Assembly (NCBI GenBank): GCA_977006965.1
Contig: OZ345356.1
Location: 3,038,001-3,102,000, forward strand
DNA: 64,000 nucleotides
DNA from: Phymatolithon calcareum
Lineage: Eukaryota > Rhodophyta > Florideophyceae > Hapalidiales
Direction of reading: 5' to 3'
Shown here in pieces: positions 10,690-22,497 of the stretch (the stretch's first letter is position 1; every line of letters begins with the position of its first letter). Both the position numbers and the translations under genes were made by a program. Below the pieces are notes generated by a model. It was not told the DNA's origin. It saw only the letters and a program-made list of their open reading frames with translations, and ran no database searches.

Positions 10690-11370
10690 TTTCAGATCGC
10701 TCTTAAGATCTTCTAGAGTGTACAGTTTCTTGCTACTTTGCAAAATTTCCTCCATGATTCAGAACTCATTTAGTACGGAGAATAGAGTACAGTACCTGAA
10801 GCTGGTCAACAGTGACTAATAATTGCTGGGACTGAGCCCACGAAAAGGATCCGCTCCAACAGTGCTTCGTGCCATAGGCTGGATAGTCGAAAAACGTCAG
10901 CTCCTTGGGCTGAATGCGCACGAAAAACTGCTTAGCTCGGGACAGTAATGCACCCTCACCCATTCTACCTCTCAGTGCTCCGCTCTGAGGTCAGCTCACC
11001 AGGGGCGATCCTAAGGATTGGGTACCCCACGTAGGGTGCTTCTCACAGATCGCTGACCGCAAGAACGGGGCTGAGCAGTAGGCTGTATGGAGGAGTGTGC
11101 GCCAAGCTCACTTTGTGGGAGCTTGATTGATGGGCTAGACGAGGGCGCTTAGTTGGTCCAAGAGTCGGTCTACCTTGACGATACGTGATGGAGAAGATGG
11201 TCTTGCTTTGATTGTGAGAAAAACATAGGGGGTCACCTATGTTGGAGTTTTATGCTCTTGGGTGTCGTGTGGTGGGGTGTCCGATTGCTTGAATTTCAGT
11301 AAAATATTCTGGTATATATATGACACGGGGACGAAATCAACTATTTGTCACCCACGTCTATGTCTCGCCA
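10690..11370 (-). repeat. Inner inverted copy of block R
   Basis: Reverse complement of the central part of 5571-6780 and parallel to 13870-14560. It carries the same GC-rich core (GGGTACCCCACGTAGGGTGC). The outer 400-500 bp of R are missing. It lies between the two convergent genes and supports a nested or rearranged element. Confidence 0.7.
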
Positions 11371-11718
11371 ATATTGGATCATCCGGGCGTCGATTCACAA
11401 AGTCAATACTGAGTGAGAGAACAGTTATGTATGTTTATCTCGAGAATGCGAAGCACAATAGAAAGTGACGAGTACTGTCCAGACCTGCTATGAAGAGAGA
11501 AAGGACGGCTGCGCTCCTTCGCGGCTACGCTGAGGACGAAATGAAGTCACACAGTACGATTACCACGGGCACAGTCCATGTCAGTATATAGAAAGCAAAA
11601 CAACTCAGCTTGTTTGTTGCTAAACCCCTCGACAATGAAATCAAAAGCACTGAGGAATCGAGCCCGGGCTATAATCTCAACGGAGATTAATAGACTAGGG
11701 TTGTTCATCTATCAATCC

Positions 11719-12438
11719 TTAGTCACCAAATATTCCTTGAAACAGCGATAAAGCGCCAACATGTTCCGATACTTGTTTCCTAGCTGCCTGTTGCACTGCC
11801 AACATCTTCGTCTTTCTCACTGTCTTCACCGCACGAATTGTCTCCTTTCCCTCACTTTCCTGCCGTATCGACAGTGCTTGCATAGCTTTTTGATACTTGG
11901 GGTTTCGGCGCAACTTCTTCAACAACAACTGATCAACCCGTTCCATATTGGAAAGATCTTGATAAAATCGCTTCGATTCATCAACCTTCGGTTTGCGACT
12001 TGTCGGTCTTCGTGGAGTGCTGCGTAGGAGAGCTTGGGTCATGGGAGGCTGGAAGAGATATGACCAGCCACACTCGGCAGAACAGAAGCGATTGCCGCGC
12101 TCATCCACAATCATCTGACCTGGCATCACACCGCCGCGCCCGCAGTTGAAACAACTGGGTAGAATTGACAATGCTGGCGTGGATGTCGCTGGCGGGGACA
12201 TGGGGGGAGACACTGTGCAAGAAGGAGGAGAAGAATCGGTGCGTGGGAGGGAATGTACTGATGGACGCTCGACGCGAGATGAGGTTGGTAAACTGTGCGC
12301 TGCAGATCGTCGCGAGGGTGTAGACCGGTGCGTGGAGCGCGAGGGTGCGAAAATGGTGGCGAGGGCGCGTCGTGGACGTTCTGTTACTCGTGGAGTACAA
12401 GAGCAATCGGAGACTGATCTCGGTGAGGAGGATGTCAT
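11719..12438 (-). CDS. FCS/MYM-like zinc-finger protein of the mobile element
   Basis: The frame is open to 12621, but its first 60 codons lie in the inverted terminus. The Met at 12438 (MTSSSPRS) is preferred. Order: Ser/Pro/Thr-rich disordered region (about residues 1-95), a zinc-finger-like segment with CFNCGRGG and FCSAECGWSYL about 20 residues apart (C-x2-C...FCS-x2-C), then a basic helical C-terminus (LLLKKLRRNPKYQKAMQ). FCS/MYM fingers occur in transposase-derived and DNA-binding proteins. Convergent with the recombinase-like gene, it is plausibly an accessory DNA-binding protein. Function is inferred only. Confidence 0.55.
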   Translation of the reverse strand: MTSSSPRSVSDCSCTPRVTERPRRALATIFAPSRSTHRSTPSRRSAAHSLPTSSRVERPSVHSLPRTDSSPPSCTVSPPMSPPATSTPALSILPSCFNCGRGGVMPGQMIVDERGNRFCSAECGWSYLFQPPMTQALLRSTPRRPTSRKPKVDESKRFYQDLSNMERVDQLLLKKLRRNPKYQKAMQALSIRQESEGKETIRAVKTVRKTKMLAVQQAARKQVSEHVGALSLFQGIFGD

Positions 12439-12489
12439 GTTTGCCTGTATTATCCTTCTCCTTTGACCGTTCGTGTGTCTGCGTTGGTG

Positions 12490-14847
12490 TGTGCGCGGGT
12501 TGTGCGGAGTGGGCGATGTCTGTACGCATGGCAAGGGAAGTATTTTAGGCGGTTGGAGAGCAGTGTCATTTTCTATTGTATGAGTCTGATGTATATGACA
12601 GCTGTAAAAGGGCGGGATCATTCATGAAAAACCTATTCTTCACGGCGTTCCATATGCAGATCGCCGCGTGGAAGGCTGTGACAGTCACGTCTGACAAACG
12701 CGTTTCGCCGCGTACGAGGGACGAGGGAATGTTCGCCACGTTACACTGTTCTGTGAGGCGGAGTTTCTCGCGAATCATTTCCCATGTATGTCACATGGGG
12801 GAGGAAAGAAGCAGAGGAGTGTGATGCCCGGTGCACAGTTTGGGCACGTGCGCACGCAATTATAATTAAGACTATTGGTTGGGGCAATAGATGAGAGCGG
12901 GATTCTTGGGAAGGGTTGTAATTGATGGTGTAGAACAAGAAGAGCTCAAGAACGTGATATTATCACTTTTTCGTAATGTCTGAAGCTGCACATAAGTGAT
13001 ACCCTGGAGAAGAGGGCTCAACGGGAAATGAAAACTGTGCAGATCTGGGAATTTTTTGAAAGGAGTTAGAAACGTTCCTGTTTATAATCAATCATGATAA
13101 AGAACCACAGTCCCTGGTGCCGGCTCAACGACGCTTCAGGCTTGGAAAATGGCAGTCGAGCTCATTGTTATCGCGGATATGACGAAATAATTATTCAAAG
13201 AGATTCTGGTTTTTGAAATAACCGCGAGAGGACAACTGGAAATCAATATGAGTGCGACGACCGTGGATATAATTTAGACCACTGGATTTTACGACGCAGT
13301 TTTTAGAACTGTACATTAGAGCACTCCAGAGTCGGAACGCCAACGTACGACTTGGAACTTCTGATGCACTTGCCGTGAGAAACCTGTTCATTTACAGTAC
13401 TCGATTTCATGCGAAATAGACACGTAGATGAACTCATCTGCACAAGCAACAAAATACATCCCCTTAAAAGGACAGCAACGGAAATGTGAATAGCAGGACT
13501 GGCACACAGACTAATTTATGTAAACGGTACACTATGACTCTTCCGTCAGAATATGTGAACATTCACCGTGTACTGAGGCCATGATGCACATACGTAACCG
13601 CGAAATTGCTGCAAGTCACACAACAAACTCCCACTTAGGATTCGAAATTTTCTACGCCCTATTAGAAACAAAGGAAGTGATGGCTGCTAGCTTTTTGGAT
13701 TGTATCTCATACTGCTATGTACTGTACTGTAGAGACTGTAAACATAACAGAGTACAGTACAGAAATGTACAATTTCCAGATATTTGATGAGTTTGGTGAC
13801 AGACGGCACACTTAAGGCTTTCCATGTACTTTTCTTAGAATTCAATCCTGAAAACTTTAAACTCTGCTAACCACTTGTCAACTATAGCTTGAGACGAAGT
13901 GAGCTATACTCCTTAGGGCTTCTAACGTGTACCCTCTCTTGTTATTTTGAAAATGTCCTGCATGCTCCAGAGATCAATTAGGACGGAGAATAGAGTACAG
14001 TTCCTGGAGCTGGTCAACAGTGGCTAATAATTTCTGGGATATTCATTCACTGCTTCAGAAGGGGCTAAGCCCATAAAAAATGATCCGCTCCAACAGTGCT
14101 TCGGGAATTAGGCTGGATAGTAGGAAAACGTCAGGCCCTTGGGATGAGTCCGCACGAAACATTCTTAGCTCTGGACAGTGATACACCCTCACCCAGTTTA
14201 CTTCTCAGTGACCCGCTCTGAGGTCAGCTCACCAGGGGCGATCCTGAGGATCGGGTACCCCACGTAGGGTGCCTCTCACGGTTTGCTGACCGCAAGAACG
14301 GCGCTGAGAGGAAGGCTGTACGGAGGAGTGTGCTCCAAGCTCACTTTGTGGGAGCTTGATTGATGGGCTAGACGAGGGCGCTTAGTTGGATGGAGAAGAT
14401 TTTCTTGCTCTGTGTGCGACAAAAACTCAGTGGTCACCTATGTTAGCGTTTTGTGCTCTTGGGTGTCGTGTGGGGTGTCCGATTGCTTGAATTTCAGTAA
14501 AATGTTCTGGTAAAATTATGACATGAGGATGAATCAATTATTCGTCGCCCACGTGCATGGCTCGCGAGAGGGCCTACTCACGATTGCAATGCTGTGAGTG
14601 AAAAAAGGTTTATATTCGTTACAGCTAAAGATTTCGTTGGGTCGTCAGTTATCGAGTATGGGGCAAAGCGTTTGTCCATGGCCTTCCCCAATGTGTCGTG
14701 GCTCCAGTTTAATACTGCAAAAATGATGCTCCTATTGACAAACGCCGCTATCTAGAACTCTTAGAGACATTCCTGTCAAGTGACCGTCAGTCTGTCGTGA
14801 TGAGTGTCGTACTTGTAACTAACAAACTAGTTGAAATCGAAACGAAT
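12490..14847 (-). repeat. Right inverted terminus (blocks c-d-b-R)
   Basis: Reverse complement of 5571-7990 in mirror block order. R here runs from about 13620 to 14847 and keeps the GC-rich core with GATCGGGTACCCCACG. Outside it, sequence similarity between the two flanks stops near AAATCGAAACGA. Confidence 0.7.
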
Positions 14848-15079
14848 TTAGAACTCATTCCTTGAAAGAAAAGTTATTTGAATATGCTGGACTCACTACA
14901 GCTCACAGTTGATGAAGAGACTGGGGAATGAGAGTTGATTCTGTTAATGAATGTTTATAGTTTCTTCACTGGTAGACACGGGGGAGAATAAACATTGAAA
15001 AGGAAGGATTTATGAAAACTGGATAATGCCTTATTGCTGAGCATTTTCTAAAAGTAGGTAGAAAAGTCAATAGTCTTTT

Positions 15080-15350
15080 CTGTGTGGCGATTCTAGATCT
15101 GAAACCTGCCTACGACACTGCATCAAATACCATGCTCGCAGAGATGACAAAAGAGTAGCTGAGTTTGTTATTCTATTTCCGGAGCCCGCGTTCATAGAAC
15201 CAGGGGATGTGGAAGATCTAGTCTTGCATACAACTGACAAAGGCTTTAGGCATTTAGGAACGCTCAGAAACAGGTTCCATTCCGCAAGGTAAATTAGGAT
15301 GTACCAATCTCTGTCACGTCAAGATGGTATATGCACTACACCTGACAATT
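15080..15350 (+). pseudogene. Degenerate LINE reverse transcriptase fragment
   Basis: Frames read VAILDLKPAYDTASN, matching RT motif A (DLxxAYD), and SIPQGKLGCTNL, a decayed form of motif B (GVPQGSPLSP). Stops and frameshifts separate them. Flanking 14848-15080 and 15350-15830 hold no other recognisable gene. Confidence 0.45.
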
Positions 15351-15829
15351 TCAGGCTGACAGCCCTGTTCTAGCAGGGTGGCCTCGTAAGTCAGGAAGGT
15401 AGATTTCAAATTCTTGGGGCAATCGGAGACACTCTGCACAAGTACAGGGAAATGTGTCGAATTCTCCAATATAATCGAAGAAGAGCTGTCCTAGGGCAAA
15501 GCCTCGTACGGAGACTGAAAAGTACACGAGATTCACTCGAAGCCCGTTCGAGAAGAGAGCTGTACATCATCCACGAGAGTGTGAATGTCTCCTTGTGCGA
15601 AGCTGCAAATGAAACGTCAACTAAGCTCAATGGGAAGATCATCGTATAGGAAGAGGAGGCGAAAATTTTGTAAAAGTGACTTATCTTACACTCGGAAACT
15701 ACACTATCACCGCACCTTGTCTTTAACTCAAGAGGTTACAGGACACTTGCAATCAAGTGGTCGTTTGGAATTTTTCCACAGCTGAGAATCACAATACTCG
15801 TAAAAAAATTGGCCAGTATAGAAACGATG

Positions 15830-16200
15830 CTACAGTGGATACACATCAGACTGTAATGGAGCTTCCACATCGCAGCAAAACATAGGCCCATCTCCCTAAT
15901 AAGCCAAGCTAGGAAGATTATCGACTCCGCCCTCTACTTCTACGTAAGGGATTACTACCGCTCTAACAAGACAATGCTTAAAATAACTAGAATTGTAGCC
16001 TCTCTTGTGAAGCCGTCGTAGTTCACATCCACAAGAAACGAGACGAACACTAGATGAATTATCGACCAAGGAGCTCCGCAAAGGGTCTCTAATCAGTCTG
16101 TGCTCATTAAATATTTTCATGAATACTTTTTCCGAACCATCCGCCAAATTGAAAGGAACCACTTCGTACTATACAGTTGCATTCGTAAACTGGTAATCTC
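15830..16200 (+). pseudogene. LINE family A reverse transcriptase fragment with internal deletion
   Basis: Translation reads HRPISLISQARKIIDSALY and YRSNKTML, matching NYRPISLLSQARKIIDSALY of the copy at 19074-20396. It then jumps to ITRIVASLVKPS and IIDQGAPQ, so the stretch encoding RT motif A is missing. Several stops. 16200-16600 has no recognised gene. Confidence 0.5.
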
Positions 16201-16599
16201 ATTGATGAGAACAGAACACCAAGCGAAAAGATTCTCCTTGTGTCCGTAAAAAACCACAAAGAAAGACAAGAGGACTTGGCAGATATGTTAAAGTATATTG
16301 AGTGTCTCAAAATGGACTAGTTGTAATGGTACTTTATGGAGTTCATTAAGATTGATAGAGAAGACACACGATCGACAGAAGGCGAACATGAAATCAACAG
16401 AATAAAACAGGAATTGCACTAAAATAGGCGCCGACAAGCCTTCCAAGCCGCATCCGGCGTCAGAGTAGAGCTCAACGACTCGAAAATCATGGCTAACTAA
16501 GAGTCTGGCATGAGATGGTGCGTGGCAGACCAGCGGTGTAAAACTACGCATTTGCAGCGTTCGCATTTGACGTTGCTCCTCGCTCTCATTCCTCCCCGT

Positions 16600-17660
16600 G
16601 GGGAGCGATTTTTGGTTTGCTTCTAATACTGCGCGTTACTTCCAGCTCGTGAGTCATTACCATCTAAAATCCCAGGCAGTACATCGCGCACGGGTTGAGT
16701 ATAGGAGACCTCCAAGTTACAAGTACTTTTGGCACTCAAACTTGGATCACTTAGCAACGATAAAGAAGCAAATGTGTATAAGAAATGCAAGAGAAGGATC
16801 AGACGGCTGGCCAATAAGAGGGGACGGGCATTCTACCAAGAGTTCATCTCCGAGCTTGAGGAAAAAGATTCAACCGTGGCAATATCCTAATTGGCCAAAA
16901 TGACGGGGAGGACGAGAAAGACGGAACGCAAAAAGGTATCTGGAAAGACTCTGGATCGCATGCTCTTCACGGCAGGCGTCTCCAGGACTTGCAGTGACCA
17001 AAACTCGTGGAGACAAGAAACACCACTCTTTTCTTGTCCGCCGGATATGAAGATAGAGATCAGAGAAGCCTTAGCAAACGCTCCTGTAAAAAAGAGGTCT
17101 GACTTGACGAATTGAAAACAGAGATGCTCAAGACGAGTTTGGAACAAAACTCAGAAGTTATCTTCGAATTGTGGACAGCATACGGCAGAGTCGCTGACCT
17201 TCCGTTGATGTTGCGAAAATCGGTACTCGTGACAATCCATAAGAAAGGTAATTCAGAAAAGCCGGGAAACTGCAGGCCAATATATCTCTTGAACTAGAAA
17301 AGGATGGTTGTTGAATCAGCAGTCAACAGCTTACTGAAAAGAAACTATTCGAATCATGAGATTTAACTCGTTTTTCGGAAAGGCAAGAGTACGGAGGCAG
17401 CCACACTACAGGCAACCGAGCTGCAGAAGAAAGGTCATAGGTGCATTGTGGTCCTGGACTTAAAAGCCGCATATGAAAGAGTACCTAGGAAGCTACTCCA
17501 AGAACTGTTGTGACTTGTCCAGGCCAAGATCATCAGCGACATATATGATGCATTCATATCACCCTCTTGGATTCTCACGGCAGGAGATAGCAATAAGAAC
17601 TGGTTTTTGATTGTGTCGAAATCCGTATTTACAAACCTGTCCGCAAACGTCTTCATGGCC
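16600..17660 (+). pseudogene. Degenerate LINE, linker and RT fingers/palm
   Basis: Basic linker ORFs are followed by KSVLVTIHKKGNSEKPGNCR and PIYLLN (RT fingers). After a frameshift comes VVLDLKAAYERVPRKLLQEL (RT motif A) near 17450-17510. Interrupted by at least three stops and cut off near 17660, where a GC-rich unrelated segment begins. Confidence 0.55.
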
Positions 17661-18310
17661 GGCGCCTACTCGCTGCCAACTCGGCTCGGCGCATTCCTCT
17701 ACAGGGGAGCCCTATTTGCGGTTCCCGGTTCGGCGCCTCGCTTTTGGGCACCGCTGCCTCGCAGGCCCTTATTTCTGTGCAGCACACGGTCGCGCCGAGG
17801 TCGGCGCCGGAGAAGCCGCTGCCGAACGTCGTGGCCAACTCTTGCAAAACTATTTGAGTAAGAGGGCAGATTCTCACATGTCTTCCGTGCAGACCATGCT
17901 CTATTCTCTAATTTCTCTTTCCGGAGGGCCGGAGTGAGTCTTTTGCATTTATTCTGAGTCCTGATGCATTTACGTGAAACAAAGTGCCTTTTGGAGCGCT
18001 GCAAGCTCAATAAAAGCATTAGTTCCAGGTTGGAACTTCCAAGTGCATGCTCTCTACGCAAACTGTTTTTACTGCGGAAGATCAGACATCGGCTGAATTT
18101 TGAAAATATTTACTATAAAATTTACAATGTAAAGTGTGTTTCCACGTGTCCCTGAGGGGACATGCGCTTTCGTGATGTGAACAAACGTGGAAATAGAGTA
18201 CTGTAGCATCGGCCGGGGCGGTTATTCGCTGACAGTCATGACGTCGCAGGTGGTGCGCTGGATGCGGGGATGAATCGAAAAGCACGGCTCGCGTCGGATG
18301 CCCTTGATCG
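17660..18310. other. GC-rich patch and flank, no gene recognised
   Basis: 17660-17860 is much richer in G+C than its surroundings (CGGCTCGGCGC, GCGCCGAGGTCGGCGCC). ORFs occur on both strands, but none shows a known motif. 17860-18310 is ordinary sequence with short ORFs. Confidence 0.35.
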
Positions 18311-18677
18311 TTTATGCGTGATGCGAATCGTACTATGCGATCGTTCTGTTCGTATCAGGAGAAGGTGTAAATTGACGGTGTACTGATCGATTCTATACCG
18401 ATCTAATAGTAGCGGGAAGCGTCAAAAAGTTTTCAATGCGATAAAGTACGAATGGAAGGAAGCTCCGTTGTCAATGAGACTGTTGACATGACACCCTGTG
18501 GCAATATCACGTTTCCAGAAAATGCGCAGTAGTGCCTTTGGCTTAATCGAGCGGAAAGTCTGCAAGCTGCATACATGGAAGACGACAACTGCAGGATTGC
18601 GATGGGGACATTGCATATGCAGCATAGATGAAGGTGGGCGATGGAGAAAGAGAGCAAATGAAAAGGTGGAAGACTGT
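18310..18677 (+). repeat. Two-copy repeat, left half, interrupted by a LINE
   Basis: Matches about 35345-35728 (shared CGATTCTATACCGAT, GAAGGAAGCTCC, CCTGTGGCAAT). The match resumes at 20397-20550 after the LINE, so 35345-35900 is the uninterrupted version. Short shared ORFs show no known family. Confidence 0.75.
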
Positions 18678-20396
18678 AAGGGGATATTTGATGATTTTAT
18701 TTTTGAGAGCTCCCAAAGCCTCACCTTGGAGTAACGGCGCAGCTCTTGCATAATCTCTACGCTACGTCATCTGGCTGCTCAAAACGTCCTTGATTCGTAA
18801 TTCTCTCCCAACAAGAGCTCCTGTGCGTCTCTTGCACTCAAACTCAATTTCTGTACTCATCTTCCATGACGCTAGAGTACGTTGTAAGGCGACTAGTTCG
18901 ATCACCGCGGTAATTCCACAGTAAGCACCCAACACTTATTTCCTCCAAAGGGGTGGCTGGTTGAATGTCAACCTTAGGCATCTTAAACGTGTTGTTCTTT
19001 CTCTTATGTAAAGGATCCCTTGTAGCTTTCCTTCAATGGGAATCTTCATTAATCTGCCTTCTTCTTCCTTTTCTCATACCTTAATTGTTTCTTCTCTCCT
19101 CCTCTTCTTCGTGACGGATCCCTCCTGGGCTTTCTGAAGGGCTTGTCGCAAGTCTTCATACATCTTGAAATATTCAATATCCTTCATTGCTTCCTTTACG
19201 TCCTCATCTCTTCCAACGTACTCTTCTGTTTCTTCAAGGCGCTTTTTGTGTCTTACCAGGCTTAATGCAAACCTTTCTGCTTGATGACGTCTCCTCATCT
19301 TTGGTGGTCCCAGTCGGCACAGAACTCGCATTCGGTCCCGGCGGTGTTCTGCATACTTTCCGAAAACATTCTTGTAGAATACGCCCTCTGCCGACTCGAT
19401 TGCCGAGAGCAATCGATTTGTCATTGGAGTAACGTGTAACGCATACTCCCATTTCGGGATAATTAGCGACTTAAAGATCCTGATGCATGTCTCCGGTTTG
19501 AATCCTCGAACATTCACTCCAAGCTCCCGAAGCTTATGTATGCATCCTGCAGCATTTCGAACCCTCGCTATGGCCGTGACATCCGTAACACCCTTGTTAT
19601 TCATGCTTACCCCAAAATACGAGAGTCTCCAGGCTTGATATAGTTCTCGTCCCGCCAAGTAAAAAGTGTGCTTCTGAAGTCCTTTGTACTTAAGAACTTC
19701 GCTTTTTCTTGGTTTTGTGTTCCATTTCATGCCATTTTCGCTTGCCCAACTGGTCGCTATATCAAGAAGTTTCTGCATTCCTCGTCCTGTCTTCGCTTGA
19801 AGCTGAATATCATCTGCGAACAATTGCACAGGGCTTCCTGAGACGTTCCTGTCTGCCTTGGAGACGGCTTCAGCGAATGTGTCCATGAATATATTATATA
19901 GGCATGGACTAAGCGGGGAACCTTGAGGTACTCCTCGGTCGATGATACACCACGTTTCTGTCTCGTCTCCAGCTGATGAGACCCACGATGGTTTTAACAG
20001 GTACGCAACCATCCTTGTTATCTTTTCAGGAAGTTTCTCCGTCAGCCTGTTCATGAGGATATCCCTGGGCACACTATCGTATGCCGCGGATAGGTCAAGA
20101 ACTGCCATGAACGGATGGCCCTTTTTCATTGAACTTTTTGCCCGGAGTATAGCGAGATATGTGCTTCTGTCTTTCCGAAAACCCAGCTGAACCTTATTGA
20201 AGCGATAGTTCTCGCGTATGTACGCATATAGAGCTGAGTCGATGATTTTCCTGGCTTGACTTAAAAGAGATATGGGCCTGTAGTTTGCTGCTACATGAGC
20301 TGGCCCTTTCTTGTATAAGGGAATCAGAGTTGCTTGGCGCCATGCCCGAGGAAGACATTTGATTCTCCCGCATGTTTCCCATAATGCTAGCAGGCC
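18678..20396 (-). mobile_element. 5'-truncated non-LTR retrotransposon (LINE family A)
   Basis: The 3' end is at 18678 (reverse complement ends AAATAAAATCATCAAATATC, without a long A tail) and the truncated 5' end is at about 20396. The insertion point is defined by the empty site at about 35728-35735. The same 3' terminus recurs at 20950, where a second copy ends. Confidence 0.8.
19074..20396 (-). pseudogene. LINE family A reverse transcriptase, partial ORF2
   Basis: Open frame with the RT order visible: fingers (ATLIPLYKKG, NYRPISLLSQARKIIDSALY), motif A (FMAVLDLSAAYDSVP), motif B (IDRGVPQGSPLSPCLYN), catalytic FADD (QLFADDIQLQ), and thumb and C-terminal basic coil (MRRRHQAERFALSLVRHKK). 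The endonuclease and the N-terminus of RT are missing. The stop at 19074 replaces a Tyr codon found in the copy at 21034-21396, so the frame is prematurely ended by about 120 codons. This is LINE machinery for target-primed reverse transcription, and this copy cannot be autonomous. Confidence 0.85.
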
Positions 20397-20550
20397 TGTG
20401 TGCGATTAATGTGTACTGTATGGTAGTGCTTTCAGAAGTCTGCGAGCCCCATCGAATCACTTATTTATCGGCTTCGAAACAGTCCATATTCCACCACTGC
20501 GACTTCTTATTCGGTTTCTCCTACTAAGTCACAAATAGCTACAGCGCCAC
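20397..20550 (+). repeat. Two-copy repeat, right half
   Basis: Continues the repeat of 18310-18677 and matches 35735-35893 (shared TATGGTAGTGCTTTCAGAAG, GAGCCCCATCGAATCACTT). 20550-20950 beyond it has a minus-strand ORF (20588-20842) of unknown nature. Confidence 0.75.
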
Positions 20551-20949
20551 GCAAAAGACTAGGAACAAAAATCTTTCTCTTAGAAAACTATTTCCAATCC
20601 CGTAGACATGACTGCAATGTTCCCAGCAAGGTTCTTTTCCCAAACGCGGTATAGTACACTGAAACCAAACTTGGTCGCCTACTACAGAAAATTTCGCCGG
20701 GATACAATTGGAAGCTCCTTGGCCACAAATGCGGAGCTTCATCCCCGCAGCTTAGAATGATCTCTCTGGTTGCATCATCGGATATCTCATTCTTGGCATT
20801 GTCCCCATCTGTGTTGCACTTCCAAACGACTTCCCTCATCATCTCAAAGGCATTGATAATACTCTGATTTCAAAGAACATCCGGAGAATCAATGTCAGAT
20901 GAAAGCGAGAAGGAACTTGAGATGAAGAATAACATAACAACTATTAAAG

Positions 20950-21396
20950 TATAATAGGAGATATTTGATGATTTTATTTTGAGAGATCCCAAAGCCTCAC
21001 CTTAGAGTAACGGCGCAGCTCTTGCGGTAATCTCTACGCTAAAGTCCTATGGCTACTCAAAATGTTCTCGAGTCGTACTTCTCTCCCAAAAAGAGCTCCT
21101 GTGAGTCTCTTACACTCAAACTCAATTTCTGCACTCATCTTCAACGACGCTAGAGTACGTTGTAAGAAGACTAGTTCAATCACCGCAGTGATCCCGCAGT
21201 AGGTACCCAATACTGATTTCCTCCAAAGGGGTGCTCGGTTGAATGTCAATCTTAGGCAACTTAAACGTGCTATTCTTTCTCTTATGTAAAGGATGCCTGG
21301 TAGCTTGCCTTCAGTAGGAATCTTCAGTGATCTGCCTTCTTCTTCTTTTTCGTATACCTTAAATTGTTTCTTCTCTCCTCCTCTTCTTCGTAACAT
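20950..21396 (-). pseudogene. LINE family A 3' end (C-terminal tail of ORF2)
   Basis: ORF 21034-21396 encodes the conserved C-terminal tail: GKLPGILYIRERIARLSCLR, LWRKSVLGTYCGITAVIEL and ECKRLTGALFGRE. The 3' untranslated end matches that at 18678-18735. Strongly 5'-truncated copy. Confidence 0.75.
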
Positions 21397-22497
21397 ATCC
21401 CTTCTGGGCAGTGCACCTCATATATATATACACCATATGCCAAGTCCCTTCACACAGTTTGTGCGACTAAAGAAAAAACTGAAAGATATCTCACAAGAGA
21501 GTAATACTGCAAGCTGAAAGATCATTCTAAATGCTTGCCTTTGGAAACAAATCATAGAAGCAAAAGTTCATAAACCGGAAGACCATAAAAAAAAAGTAAA
21601 CATATTATTGTTGTTTTCCTTTTAAAAATTTACAATATAAATAATTGAAACTCAAACATAAGATCTATTACTAACATAAATTTTAAGATTGGGAACTGAT
21701 CACAAAATTGATGCGTAATGCGCTGCTCTGGTGGCGCACAAAAAATGTGGACTCTTGATGTCGAATCGACTACTGTGTAAAACCATCCATTGTCTTCAGA
21801 GTAAAATGCCTTGGAGAGTTAATTGCGTCCGGTGCCTAAGAGTCATGATATTCAAAATCCAACCGAGTTTTTGTTTTTCAAATCGGCCTTCGAAGCGAAG
21901 CTCCCTATTCAGATTCATTTTCTAGTAAGCTCTCACAGAAAATGAGAATGAACTTGCAGATGATACTGTTGAGCATGTAACAGAATAATCTTCCAAATAA
22001 CCAAATACTTCTAATTTTACGAATCTGAAAGCTATAAGTATCAGAAGCACTAAAATTTTATCAGCCCATAGAGCGTCAGAGCGACTTTTAAAAGAAAAAA
22101 CTACTCACCTGGACTCCGCGAAATCTCTTGACTATGTGTGATATACCTGAGCCAATGAAAACCTTACGTGAGACGCATAACACTTCTTGGATAATATGGC
22201 CATACATGGGACATGTTTGAAAGTGGCATAAAAACGGGCTCGAGTTGAGTAGCGCTGTGCCGTTTTCTTTATATTTCTATTGTGTATGATAAGATTGTAC
22301 TATATGTTCCGGAGAAAGTAAAATGATTCATTTTATAATAAATGAGTACTATCTTGCTTAGATAAAGATTTACGACCCTTCAGACTTTGCTAATCTTTGA
22401 ATTTGTCTCACGCATTGCATTACAAGAATGAATATTGAATTAATTTGAGAAGGAACTGCAGCTCGCATAATACGAAAAAATTGCAAAGCCACTGCCC
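21397..22497. other. AT-rich stretch, no gene recognised
   Basis: Low G+C, with homopolymer-rich segments. The ORF at 21731-21925 has no recognisable feature. Confidence 0.4.

Larger units (their letters stand above)
5571..14847. mobile_element. Composite element with about 2.4-kb inverted termini, recombinase-like and zinc-finger genes
   Basis: Left block 5571-7990 is repeated inverted at 12490-14847 with several indels and roughly a quarter of positions changed (estimate by eye). Sub-blocks R, b, d and c occur in mirror order on the right. Between the termini lie a second b-d copy (7985-8640), a plus-strand recombinase-like gene, an inverted inner copy of R (10690-11370) and a minus-strand zinc-finger gene. 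The inner R copy and the duplicated b-d suggest one element nested in another of the same family. Target-site duplications were not resolved. Long inverted termini around a transposition-type gene argue for a DNA element. The class is uncertain. Confidence 0.65.
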
